A stretch of DNA of 64,000 bases from Bog-473 sp963781955 (GTDB lineage Bacteria; Actinomycetota; Acidimicrobiia; Acidimicrobiales; RAAP-2): positions 1,922,001 to 1,986,000 of the forward strand of contig CAWAHU010000001.1 in the NCBI GenBank assembly GCA_963781955.1, written 5' to 3'. A program made the translations under genes and the position numbers. This document shows positions 43,728 to 51,389 of the stretch, one piece after another. Within the stretch, counting starts at the first letter, position 1; every line of letters begins with the position of its first letter. The notes under the pieces were generated by a model. It searched no databases and was not told the origin of the DNA. It worked only from the letters and a program-made list of their open reading frames with translations.

Positions 43728-44384
43728 TCAGGGGCGGAACCCCATCGGTGTCGATCCCGGACCGGGGAAGCGGCGCACGGTGTCGTCGGGCCGGTCCACC
43801 TCGTCGATCAGCCCGTACGCCACTGCCTCGGGCGCGGTGAGGTAGCGGCCCCGCTCCATGTCCCGCTCGACCTCCTCGGGCGGCTTCCCGGCGGCCGCCC
43901 CGACGCGGGCGCAGAACCGGCGGCGTTCGGCCGCCTGCAGCTCGGCCCACTGCGCCACGTCGCGCACGTGCGCCTCCATGCCGGTCGGCGGCTCGCGCAG
44001 CAAGAAGCGGGTGCTCGGCAGGGCGGTGCGGCGGGCGCACACGGCGACCACCCCGACGGCGCCCCCGGCCACCTGTCCCAGGCACAGCGCCCGCACCGGG
44101 ACGCCCATGAGCTCGATCACGTCCATGAGCGTGAGCGCGGGTGCCAACGCGGCCTCGCCGCAGTCCACGCGCAGCGCCACCGGGTCGTCGCCCTCGGCGT
44201 CGAGCGTCATGAGCTCCGCCGAGACCCGGGTCACCGAGCTCTCGTCGAGGGGACCGTGCAGCAGCACCACGCGCTGGGCCAGGAGGCGCCGGGCCAGTAC
44301 GTCCGACAGCGACTCCGACCCGGCCCCGAGACCTTCGGCGCCCGGATGCGGAGGTGGCAGCCACGGCCACTCCTGCTCACCCAT
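43728..44384 (-). CDS. ClpP-like protein lacking the catalytic triad
   Basis: A 218-residue ClpP/crotonase-fold protein. Alignment by eye to the neighbouring intact ClpP shows the Ser position is Gly107 (QVAGGAV), the His position is Arg130 (RFLLREPP) and the Asp position is Gly179 (MERGRYL). All three catalytic residues are therefore missing, while the fold-defining ends (ALPSTRF, APEAVAYGLIDEV) remain. It is probably a regulatory or structural subunit, comparable in idea to ClpR of plastids. Its start overlaps the XRE gene by 8 bases. It may form mixed rings with the active ClpP encoded divergently. Confidence 0.82.
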   Translation of the reverse strand: MGEQEWPWLPPPHPGAEGLGAGSESLSDVLARRLLAQRVVLLHGPLDESSVTRVSAELMTLDAEGDDPVALRVDCGEAALAPALTLMDVIELMGVPVRALCLGQVAGGAVGVVAVCARRTALPSTRFLLREPPTGMEAHVRDVAQWAELQAAERRRFCARVGAAAGKPPEEVERDMERGRYLTAPEAVAYGLIDEVDRPDDTVRRFPGPGSTPMGFRP

Positions 44385-44634
44385 GCTCGACCCTCCACTC
44401 GAGGCGCGCCCCGAGCGCCAGGGTGTAGCGCTCCACCGTCGACAGCCGGACGTCGAGGTCGCCGGCCTCGAACCGGGCCACAGCCGACTGGGAGGTGCCC
44501 ATGCGCGCCGCCACCTCGGACTGGGAGAGACCCAACTCCTTGCGCAAGGTGACCAGCTGGCCCGACACCGACCGGCGGCGCTCGGCCATCTCGCGGAAGC
44601 CCGGGAACACGGTGGGGTGCCGGCGCGCGCTCAC
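44377..44634 (-). CDS. XRE-family helix-turn-helix regulator
   Basis: An 85-residue protein with one HTH of the Cro/C1 type: LVTLRKELGLSQSEVAARMG then TSQSAVARFEAGDLDVRLST, at about residues 26-66. It has no further domain. The gene starts at 44634, only six bases from a 9-base-arm inverted repeat, and is followed by the triad-less ClpP-like gene with an 8-base overlap. It most likely represses its own operon and the divergent clpP. Confidence 0.88.
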   Translation of the reverse strand: MSARRHPTVFPGFREMAERRRSVSGQLVTLRKELGLSQSEVAARMGTSQSAVARFEAGDLDVRLSTVERYTLALGARLEWRVEHG

Positions 44635-44640
44635 GGGACG

Positions 44641-44662
44641 ATTATCTCATATTTGAGATAAT
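44641..44662. promoter_or_regulatory. AT-rich inverted repeat, likely XRE operator
   Basis: Arms ATTATCTCA (44641-44649) and TGAGATAAT (44654-44662) are perfect complements around a 4-base centre. This is the only strongly AT-rich palindrome in the window. It lies between the divergent xre and clpP genes, overlapping where both promoters should be. A second inverted repeat, GTGCGG-AGCA-CCGCAC, follows immediately at 44663-44678. Confidence 0.75.
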
Positions 44663-44722
44663 GTGCGGAGCACCGCACGATTTGAAGAACCTGACCACGA
44701 GAAGAGCGAGGAGCGGACCGAC

Positions 44723-45397
44723 ATGACCACGACGACCACCGCAGCGGGCCCGGAGCGCCTGCACCAGGTCCTGGTGCCCACCGTGATCGAGGAGGGGAAC
44801 CGGGGCGACCGGGCGTTCGACATCTACTCGCAGTTGCTGCGAGAGCGCATCGTCTTCCTGGGTCAGGAAGTGGACGACCAGGTGGCCAACCTGATCATCT
44901 CGCAGATGCTGTTCCTCGAGGCGCAGAACAACGAGCGGGACATCTACCTCTACATCAACTCCCCGGGAGGCGTGGCCTACGCCGGCATGGCCATCTACGA
45001 CGTCATGCAGCACGTGGAGCCCGACGTCTCCACCATCTGCGTGGGCATGGGGATGTCGGCCGCCGCCATGATCCTCTCGGGCGGTGCGGCGGGGAAGCGG
45101 TTCGCCCTGCCCAACGCCCGCATCATGATCCACCAGGGCTCGGCCGGCACCCGGGGGGCGCCCTCGGACATGGAGATCCAGCTGCGCGAGGTCCTCTCGT
45201 TGACCCGCCGCATGGCCGAGATCATCGCCCACCACGCCGGGCGGCCGGTCGACCAGGTGGTACAGGACATCGAGCGCGACCGCTTCATGAGCGCGGGCGA
45301 GGCACGCGACTACGGGATCATCGACGACATCATCCTGCCCCGGCGCGGCCTGTGCGCCCCGGGGGTTGCACCGGTCCTCGAGGCGGCCGGCGCCTGA
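44723..45397 (+). CDS. clpP: ATP-dependent Clp protease proteolytic subunit (intact triad)
   Basis: The 224-residue ClpP has the full triad: Ser112 in GMSAAAM, His137 in RIMIHQGS and Asp186 in ERDRFMS. DIYLYINSPGGVAYAGMAIY is the standard substrate-strand region. It should form barrel-shaped peptidase rings fed by a Clp ATPase. ATG 44723 is used. No clpX or clpC is adjacent, and the gene is paired divergently with xre and a catalytically dead paralogue, so this is probably an accessory ClpP rather than the housekeeping copy. The C-terminal tail (GLCAPGVAPVLEAAGA) is longer than usual. Confidence 0.93.
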   Translation: MTTTTTAAGPERLHQVLVPTVIEEGNRGDRAFDIYSQLLRERIVFLGQEVDDQVANLIISQMLFLEAQNNERDIYLYINSPGGVAYAGMAIYDVMQHVEPDVSTICVGMGMSAAAMILSGGAAGKRFALPNARIMIHQGSAGTRGAPSDMEIQLREVLSLTRRMAEIIAHHAGRPVDQVVQDIERDRFMSAGEARDYGIIDDIILPRRGLCAPGVAPVLEAAGA

Positions 45398-45454
45398 TCG
45401 CCGGCGCCTGCGGGGCCCAACCTCGCAGTCGCTCCACCCGGCGGCATAAGGTGG

Positions 45455-45468
45455 TGACACGGGTGTCA
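45455..45468. promoter_or_regulatory. Candidate operator, TGACACGGGTGTCA (site 7)
   Basis: The palindrome lies 26 bases before ATG 45495 of the amidohydrolase. It leaves room for the ribosome-binding site GAGGGAGGGAAG. No divergent gene shares it; the upstream clpP reads toward it. Confidence 0.65.
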
Positions 45469-45494
45469 GAGAACGGCACCGAGGGAGGGAAGCG

Positions 45495-46787
45495 ATGCGC
45501 ACCGAAGACATGATCCTGGTGAGCGTGGATGACCACGTGATCGAGCCCAGGGGGATGTTCGACGGGCTCCTGCCCGCCAAGTACCAGGACAAGGCGCCCC
45601 AGCTCATCCGCCGTGACGACGGCACCGACTTCTGGTTCTACGACGGCAACCAGATGCCCAACGTCGGGCTCAACGCCGTGGTGGGTCGGCCCCCCGAGGA
45701 GTACGGGATCGAGCCGATGTCGCTCGACGACATGCGGGCGGGTTGCCACGACGTGCACGAGCGCGTGCGCGACATGTCGGTCAACGGCGTGCTCGGATCC
45801 ATGTGCTTCCCCTCCTTCCCGCAGTTCTGCGGCCAGCTCTTCGCCCGGCGTGAGGACAAGGACGAAGCCTTGGCCATGATCCGGGCCTACAACGACTGGC
45901 ACATCGACCAGTGGTGCGGCGCCGAGCCCGGGCGTTTCATCCCGCTCTCCATCCCGGCCATCTGGGACCCCGAGCTGGCGGCGGCCGAGGTGCGCCGGGT
46001 GGCCAAGAAGGGCTGCTACGCCGTGACGTTCTCCGAGAACCCCGAGAAGCTCGGCTGGCCGTCGCTGCACTCCGACCACTGGGACCCGTTCTGGACGGCG
46101 TGCGCCGACGAGGGCACGGTCGTGTGCATGCACCTGGGCTCGTCCTCGCAGATCGTGGTGACCTCGGCCGAGGCGCCCATCGACGTCATGATCAGCCTGC
46201 AGCCCATCAACATGGTCCAGGCCGCAGCCGACCTCACCTGGTCGCCGGTCCTGCGCAAGTACAAGGACCTTCACTTCGCCCTCTCGGAGGGCGGAATCGG
46301 CTGGATCCCCTACGCCCTCGAGCGCATGGACTACGTGTACCAGCACCACCACAAGTGGACGGGCCAGGACTTCGGCGACCAGCTGCCCAGCCAGGTCTTC
46401 TTGGACCGGGTCATCGTCTGCTTCATCGACGACGCCTTCGGAGTGTCCAGCCGGGAGCACATGAACATCGACAACATCACCTGGGAGTGCGACTACCCGC
46501 ACTCGGACTCGACCTGGCCGACGTCGCCCGAGGCCTGCATGAAGTACCTCGAAGGCGTGCCCGACGGGGACATCGACAAGATCACGCACCTCAACGCCAT
46601 GAAGCACTTCCGGTACGACCCCTTCAGCGTGCGGCCCCGTGAGCAGTGCACCGTCGGGGCCCTCCGCGCCGAGGCGTCCGACGTCGACACCTCGCTCGTC
46701 TCGCGGGCGCGTGGGCACACCAAGACGAACGATCAGGGCATCGTGAACATGGCCACGTTCACGTCGCACCTGAGCGGCGACGAGTAG
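45495..46787 (+). CDS. Amidohydrolase-2 family protein
   Basis: A 430-residue TIM-barrel metal hydrolase or decarboxylase. Key segments are MILVSVDDHVIEPRGMFDGL, NVGLNAVVGRPPEEYGIEPM, VVCMHLGSSSQ near residue 210, and the late metal-site block ECDYPHSDSTWP. It is a close paralogue of the protein at 4108-5331. ATG 45495 is preceded by a strong purine-rich ribosome-binding site and the operator at 45455-45468. The stop codon lies within a 13-base tandem repeat. An enoyl-CoA hydratase follows, suggesting a role in CoA-ester catabolism. Confidence 0.87.
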   Translation: MRTEDMILVSVDDHVIEPRGMFDGLLPAKYQDKAPQLIRRDDGTDFWFYDGNQMPNVGLNAVVGRPPEEYGIEPMSLDDMRAGCHDVHERVRDMSVNGVLGSMCFPSFPQFCGQLFARREDKDEALAMIRAYNDWHIDQWCGAEPGRFIPLSIPAIWDPELAAAEVRRVAKKGCYAVTFSENPEKLGWPSLHSDHWDPFWTACADEGTVVCMHLGSSSQIVVTSAEAPIDVMISLQPINMVQAAADLTWSPVLRKYKDLHFALSEGGIGWIPYALERMDYVYQHHHKWTGQDFGDQLPSQVFLDRVIVCFIDDAFGVSSREHMNIDNITWECDYPHSDSTWPTSPEACMKYLEGVPDGDIDKITHLNAMKHFRYDPFSVRPREQCTVGALRAEASDVDTSLVSRARGHTKTNDQGIVNMATFTSHLSGDE

Positions 46788-46846
46788 CGGCGACGAGTAG
46801 CGGCGACGAGTAGCGACGACCAGCAGCGGCGACCAGCAGCGACGAC
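46774..46846 (+). repeat. 13-bp tandem repeat across the amidohydrolase stop codon
   Basis: Three exact units GCGGCGACGAGTA begin at 46774, 46787 and 46800, followed by decayed copies to about 46846. The stop TAG (46785-46787) spans the first unit boundary, so the repeat multiplies the stop region into the spacer before the next gene. Confidence 0.85.
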
Positions 46847-46873
46847 AGACGGCCACACCGACCGCACGCGCAG

Positions 46874-47683
46874 ATGTCCATCGACTACGAGACCGGTGAC
46901 GACCACATCGTCACGATCACCATCAACCGCCCCGAGGCGCGCAACTCGCTCGACATGGAGCACTTCTTCCAGCTCCGGTCGGCCTGGGACCGCTTCGGCG
47001 AGGATGACGACGCCTACGTAGCCATCGTCACGGGCGTAGGCCAGGACTTCTGCGTCGGGGCCGACCTCAAGACCTACATCCCCCAGATCACCGAGCTGCA
47101 GTCCAAGATGAAGGACGGCAAGGTCGACGAGATCGGCGGCTACCGGCTCGATGACGGCGTCAAGGCCGTGCTGCGCGGCACCAAGCTCTACAAGCCGATC
47201 ATCGCGGCGGTGAACGGGACGTGCGTGGCCGGGGGCATGGAGATGCTCGGTGGCACCGACATCCGGGTGGCCAGCGACACGGCCACCTTCGCCGTGATGG
47301 AGCCCAAGCGGGGCCTCTTCGCCGGCGGCGGTACGACCGTGCGGCTGCCCCGGCAGATCCCCTTCCCCGTCGCCATGGAGTTCCTGCTCTGCGCGGACCA
47401 GATCCCGGCGGCCCGGGCCTACGAGATGGGCCTGCTCAACGAGGTGTGCCGCCCGGCCGACCTGATGGAGCGGGCCCGCCACTACGCCGGGCGCATCACG
47501 GCCAACGGCCCCTTCGCCGTGCGCAAGACCAAGGAGTCGGCGCTGCGCGCCCTGGCCGTGGACATGAAGGAGGCCTACCGGATCGAGTCGGAGATCTCCG
47601 GCGAGGTCTTCAGCTCCGAGGACGCCAAGGAGGGGCCCCGCGCCTTCGCCGAGAAGCGGGCGCCGAACTGGCAGAACCGCTGA
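46874..47683 (+). CDS. Enoyl-CoA hydratase/isomerase (crotonase family)
   Basis: A 269-residue crotonase-fold enzyme. It has VTITINRPEARNSLDMEHFF, the oxyanion segment GQDFCVGADLKTY near residue 58, KPIIAAVNGTCVAGGMEMLG near 112, and EPKRGLFAGGGTTVRLPRQI with Glu as a possible catalytic residue. It probably hydrates an enoyl-CoA in the pathway of the preceding amidohydrolase. ATG 46874 follows the repeat-filled spacer. It ends four bases before the convergent DUF4499-like gene's stop. Confidence 0.88.
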   Translation: MSIDYETGDDHIVTITINRPEARNSLDMEHFFQLRSAWDRFGEDDDAYVAIVTGVGQDFCVGADLKTYIPQITELQSKMKDGKVDEIGGYRLDDGVKAVLRGTKLYKPIIAAVNGTCVAGGMEMLGGTDIRVASDTATFAVMEPKRGLFAGGGTTVRLPRQIPFPVAMEFLLCADQIPAARAYEMGLLNEVCRPADLMERARHYAGRITANGPFAVRKTKESALRALAVDMKEAYRIESEISGEVFSSEDAKEGPRAFAEKRAPNWQNR

Positions 47684-47687
47684 GCGG

Positions 47688-48044
47688 TCAGGCCGCGGCG
47701 GTGGCGGCGGCTTGTGCCCTCGCCCCCTTCGAGGCCCGCCGCAGCGCCAGCAGCGAGGGAAAGCCGACCACGAAAGTCTGGCGCCGCCACGGGCGCGCCG
47801 GGAATCCCCGCCGCCTGGCGATCCGGCCGGCCACCAACGCCTCGCCGGCGTGGATGACCGCGGTGCCGACCAGCGTGGCCTGCAGCACCTCGCGGGGCGG
47901 CAAGGCGTCACCCACCGCCTCTTGGGCCTTGTCGTAGGCGGGCTTGCGCAACGCCAGCGCCGTCAACACCACGATCCCCCCGTCGAGCAGCAAGAACCAC
48001 AACAACGACGGCCGCACCACACCGGAACGCTTCGCTCGTGCCAT
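47688..48044 (-). CDS. Small membrane protein (hypothetical)
   Basis: A 118-residue protein starting MARAKRSGVVRPSLLWFLLL. It has two or more hydrophobic segments (LLWFLLLDGGIVVLTALALR, TLVGTAVIHAGEALVAG) followed by a basic region. It resembles uncharacterised two- or three-helix actinobacterial membrane proteins. GTG 48050 is two codons upstream. It lies directly downstream of rlmN on the same strand, separated by 9 bases, so it may be co-transcribed. Confidence 0.6.
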   Translation of the reverse strand: MARAKRSGVVRPSLLWFLLLDGGIVVLTALALRKPAYDKAQEAVGDALPPREVLQATLVGTAVIHAGEALVAGRIARRRGFPARPWRRQTFVVGFPSLLALRRASKGARAQAAATAAA

Positions 48045-48053
48045 GCGCACGTT

Positions 48054-49097
48054 CTACCCACCACCGGTGCCCGGTGGCAATCGCACGGGTCCCGGCACCG
48101 CCGCCGCCAGCTGCCCGCAGGCCGCGTCGATCTCCACCCCCCGTGTCGTGCGGACGGTGGCGTTGACCCCGAGCGCCCCCAACTCGTCGCGGAACGCCCG
48201 CACCCGCCCGGGCGGCGAACCGACCACCGGGTAGCCCGGTGTGGGGTTGAGCGGGATGAGGTTGACGTGGGCCCGCAGCGGCCGGGCGAACGCAGCCAGT
48301 TCCACGGCGTCGCGGGGCCGGTCGTTCACCGCGTCGATCAGGGCCCACTCGAGGGACAGCCGCCGCCCGCTCGACTCCACATAGGCGGCGCAGGCCTCGG
48401 ACAGCACGGCCAGCGGGTAGCGCCGGTTGACCGGCACCAGCTCGTCGCGCAGCGCATCGTTGGCGGCGTGCAGGGAGACGGCCAGGTTCACCGGGAGGGA
48501 CTCGGTGGCGAGGCGGCGGATGCCCGGGACGATGCCCACCGTCGAGATGGTCACGTGGCGCGCCGAGAGCCCGAGCTCACCGGTCAGCCGCACGACCGCC
48601 GCCCACACCCGGTCGTAGTTGGCCAACGGCTCGCCCATCCCCATGAACACGATGTTCGAGAGGCGACGCGGCCGTGCCGCCCGGGCGGCGGCGACCACCT
48701 GCTCGACGATCTCGCCCTCGGTCAGGTGGCGCCGGAACCCGGCCTGACCGGTGGCGCAGAACTGGCACGCCATGGCGCACCCGGCCTGCGTGGACACGCA
48801 CGCCGTCACCCGGTCGGGGTAGTGCATGAGCACGGTCTCCACCCGGGCGTCGTCGGCCAGCGCCCACAGCCACTTCGTGGTCTGCTCGCGGTCGGCCGTG
48901 CGCCTGGACACTTCTGTCAGCGCCGGCGGCAGCGCCTCGCCCAGCGAGCGGCGCAGCCCCGACGGCAGCTCGGTCATCTCCTCGGGTCGCTGCAGGCGGG
49001 TGTGCAGGCCCTCCCACACCTGGCGGGAGCGGAACGCGGGCTCACCGGCGAGCAGGGCGGCCAGCTCGTCGCGGGTCACGTCGTAGGGCGCTGGCAC
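48054..49097 (-). CDS. rlmN: 23S rRNA (adenine-2503-C2)-methyltransferase RlmN
   Basis: A 347-residue radical SAM enzyme that methylates C2 of A2503 in 23S rRNA (and A37 of some tRNAs). The cluster-binding motif CAMACQFC has Cys107, Cys111 and Cys114. Cys100 and the C-terminal Cys327 (DAACGQL) match the two catalytic cysteines of the family. Other conserved parts are NIVFMGMGEPLANYD and VSLHAANDALR. The N-terminal helical domain PYDVTRDELAALLAGEPAFR is also typical. It is the clearest housekeeping gene in the window. Confidence 0.97.
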   Translation of the reverse strand: MPAPYDVTRDELAALLAGEPAFRSRQVWEGLHTRLQRPEEMTELPSGLRRSLGEALPPALTEVSRRTADREQTTKWLWALADDARVETVLMHYPDRVTACVSTQAGCAMACQFCATGQAGFRRHLTEGEIVEQVVAAARAARPRRLSNIVFMGMGEPLANYDRVWAAVVRLTGELGLSARHVTISTVGIVPGIRRLATESLPVNLAVSLHAANDALRDELVPVNRRYPLAVLSEACAAYVESSGRRLSLEWALIDAVNDRPRDAVELAAFARPLRAHVNLIPLNPTPGYPVVGSPPGRVRAFRDELGALGVNATVRTTRGVEIDAACGQLAAAVPGPVRLPPGTGGG

Positions 49098-49135
49098 CAG
49101 GTCAGGTTACGGTGACGGGAACCACGGGGAGGCAC

Positions 49136-51361
49136 ATGGCGACCGGGACCGGGACACAGCTCGACATCACCGGCCGGCCCGTCGCCCTCCGACCCATCGA
49201 CCTCGACACCTTCTTCAACCCGCGCCGGGTGGCCGTCGTCGGGGCCAGCGACACCCCGGGCCGGCCCAACACCTCGGTCACCCAGAAGCTCACCGCCTGG
49301 GCGGATCGGCGTGGCGCCACCGTCCACTACGTGAACCCCGGCCGCGACCAGGTGGCCGGGAGGCCCACCGTCAAGTCACTGGCCGACCTCAGCGACGTCG
49401 CCGGCGCCGGCGCCGGCCCGATCGACCTGGTGGCCGTCCTGGTGGGCGAACCCCTCCCCGTGCTCCGCGACGCTGTCGACGCGGGTGCCAAGTTCGCCGT
49501 CGTGTTCGCCGCCGGCTTCGCCGAGACCGGCCCGGGCGGCGAGCGCCTCCAGGAGGAGATGGAGCGGATCGTCGCCCCCAGCGGGCTGCACCTGCTCGGA
49601 CCCAACACCAACCTCAACGCCTTCGAGGCCTTCCGCGACGACCTGCCCGGAAAGGCCATCGCGCTCGTGACCCAGAGCGGCCACCAGGGGAGGCCGGTCT
49701 TCCAGGGCCAAGAGATCGGCATCAGGCTCTCGCACTGGGCGCCCGCCGGGAACGAAGCCGACCTCGAGTCGGCCGACTTCATCGGCTACTTCTCGTCCCT
49801 GGAGTCCACCGGTGCCGTGGCCTGCTACATCGAGGGATTCAAAGACGGGCGCACCCTCCAGCTGGCCGCCGACGCCGCGGCCCGTCGCAAGGTGCCGGTG
49901 GTCGTGGTCAAAGTGGGCCGGACCGATGCGGGCAGCTCCATGGCCAAGGCCCACACGGGCCACCTCACCGGCGCCGACGCCGTGGTGTCCGCCGCGTTCC
50001 GCCAGTACGGGGTGACGCGGGTCGACGAGCTCGACCAGCTGCTCGAGGTGTCGGCCGCGCTGGCCCGCACTCGGCCGCCCTCACCCGCGGCATTGCGGCG
50101 GCTCGGACGCGGCGCCGGCGGGCGGGTCTGCGTGTACTCGATCTCGGGCGGGACGGGGGCCCACATGGCCGACATGGTGGCGGCCGCGGGGCTGGAGCTG
50201 CCGCACCTCACCCGGGCGTCACAGGCGCAGCTGCACCAATGGATCCCGCGCTACCTGCGGGTGTCCAACCCGGTGGACAGTGGCGGACCCCCGGTGGCGG
50301 ACTGGCGCGGACCGAAGATCATCGAGTCGATGCTGGCCGACCCCAACGTCGACCTGCTGCTGTGCCCGGTCACCGGCGCCGTGCCGTCCATGGGAGACAA
50401 GCTGTGCGAGGACCTGGTGGCCGCGGCGGCCGGCACCGACAAGCCGGTCTTCGTGGTCTGGGGGTCCCCGGTCGGGACCGAGGTGGCCTACACCCAGACC
50501 CTCCTCGGCAGCACGGTGCCGACCTTCCGCACCTTCGGCAACGCCGTGCTGGCGGCCGCGGCCTACTTCGACCATCACCGCTTCGCCGCGTCCTACCGGT
50601 CCGCCTTCGACCGCCCCGTCCTGCGCCCGTCACCGGCCCGCACGCGCGCCCTGCCGCTGCTCGCCGGCGCTACCGGCGCTACCGGCGCCGGCGCCGGCTC
50701 CGGCGGACCCGGGCGCTGCCTGTCCGAGCAGGATTCCAAGGCGCTGCTGGCCGCCTACGGGATCGCCACCCCGGCCGAGCTGGTCGCCACGTCACCGGCC
50801 GAGGCGGCCGCGGCGGCACGCGCCATCGGCTTCCCGGCGGTCATGAAGATCGTCTCCGCCGGCATCGGGCACAAGTCGGACCTGGGGCTGGTGACGCTCG
50901 GCGTCCGCGACGAGGCCGACGCCCGCCGCGCCTACCGGGGCCTGATGGCGACCGCCGCCGCGGCGGCGCCGGGCGCGGCGGTCGACGGGGTGCTGGTGGC
51001 CGAGACCGTGCGCGGCATCGAGACGGTGGCCGGCATCGCGCCCGACGCGCTGTTCGGGCCCGTGGTCATGTTCGGACTCGGGGGCGTGCTCGTCGAGGTG
51101 CTCGGCGACGTGACCTTCCGGATCCCGCCCTTCACCCGGCGCGACGCCGGCGCCATGCTGGGCGAGATCCGGGGCGCGGCGCTGCTCGACGGCGTCCGCG
51201 CCGCACCGGGGGCGGACCGGGCTGCCCTGGTCGACGTGCTCATGAAGCTGCAGCGCCTGGCCGTCGACCTGGCCGGGGAGGTGGCTGAGGTCGACGTCAA
51301 CCCTCTGGTGGCCGGCCCCGGGGGCGCAGTTGCGGCCGATGCCCTGGTCGTGCTGGCCTGA
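49136..51361 (+). CDS. ADP-forming acyl/acetyl-CoA synthetase-like protein
   Basis: The 741-residue protein has the fused architecture of NDP-forming acyl-CoA synthetases. A CoA-binding domain (FFNPRRVAVVGASDTPGRPN) and succinyl-CoA-ligase-like domains occupy residues 1 to about 480; an ATP-grasp domain begins near 535 (DSKALLAAYGIATPAELVAT) and includes FPAVMKIVSAGIGHKSDLG and EVAEVDVNPLVA. The usual phospho-His loop is represented by MAKAHTGHLTGAD near residue 270. It would make an acyl-CoA from acid and ATP. GC-rich short repeats give ATGATGAGAG near residue 510. ATG 49136 follows GGGGAGG. An enoyl-CoA hydratase follows. Confidence 0.87.
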   Translation: MATGTGTQLDITGRPVALRPIDLDTFFNPRRVAVVGASDTPGRPNTSVTQKLTAWADRRGATVHYVNPGRDQVAGRPTVKSLADLSDVAGAGAGPIDLVAVLVGEPLPVLRDAVDAGAKFAVVFAAGFAETGPGGERLQEEMERIVAPSGLHLLGPNTNLNAFEAFRDDLPGKAIALVTQSGHQGRPVFQGQEIGIRLSHWAPAGNEADLESADFIGYFSSLESTGAVACYIEGFKDGRTLQLAADAAARRKVPVVVVKVGRTDAGSSMAKAHTGHLTGADAVVSAAFRQYGVTRVDELDQLLEVSAALARTRPPSPAALRRLGRGAGGRVCVYSISGGTGAHMADMVAAAGLELPHLTRASQAQLHQWIPRYLRVSNPVDSGGPPVADWRGPKIIESMLADPNVDLLLCPVTGAVPSMGDKLCEDLVAAAAGTDKPVFVVWGSPVGTEVAYTQTLLGSTVPTFRTFGNAVLAAAAYFDHHRFAASYRSAFDRPVLRPSPARTRALPLLAGATGATGAGAGSGGPGRCLSEQDSKALLAAYGIATPAELVATSPAEAAAAARAIGFPAVMKIVSAGIGHKSDLGLVTLGVRDEADARRAYRGLMATAAAAAPGAAVDGVLVAETVRGIETVAGIAPDALFGPVVMFGLGGVLVEVLGDVTFRIPPFTRRDAGAMLGEIRGAALLDGVRAAPGADRAALVDVLMKLQRLAVDLAGEVAEVDVNPLVAGPGGAVAADALVVLA

Positions 51362-51389
51362 GCGGCGCACGCAGGAGGCAAGGAGACCG

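Noticed and set aside
43728..45397. Toxin-antitoxin module at the xre/clpP locus
   Set aside because: The XRE protein is followed by a ClpP fold, not a toxin family, and the divergent gene is an intact protease subunit; a regulatory cassette fits better.
49100..49135. Further operator TGACGGGAACC upstream of the synthetase
   Set aside because: Only one half-site is present and the matching GTCA is missing at the required distance.
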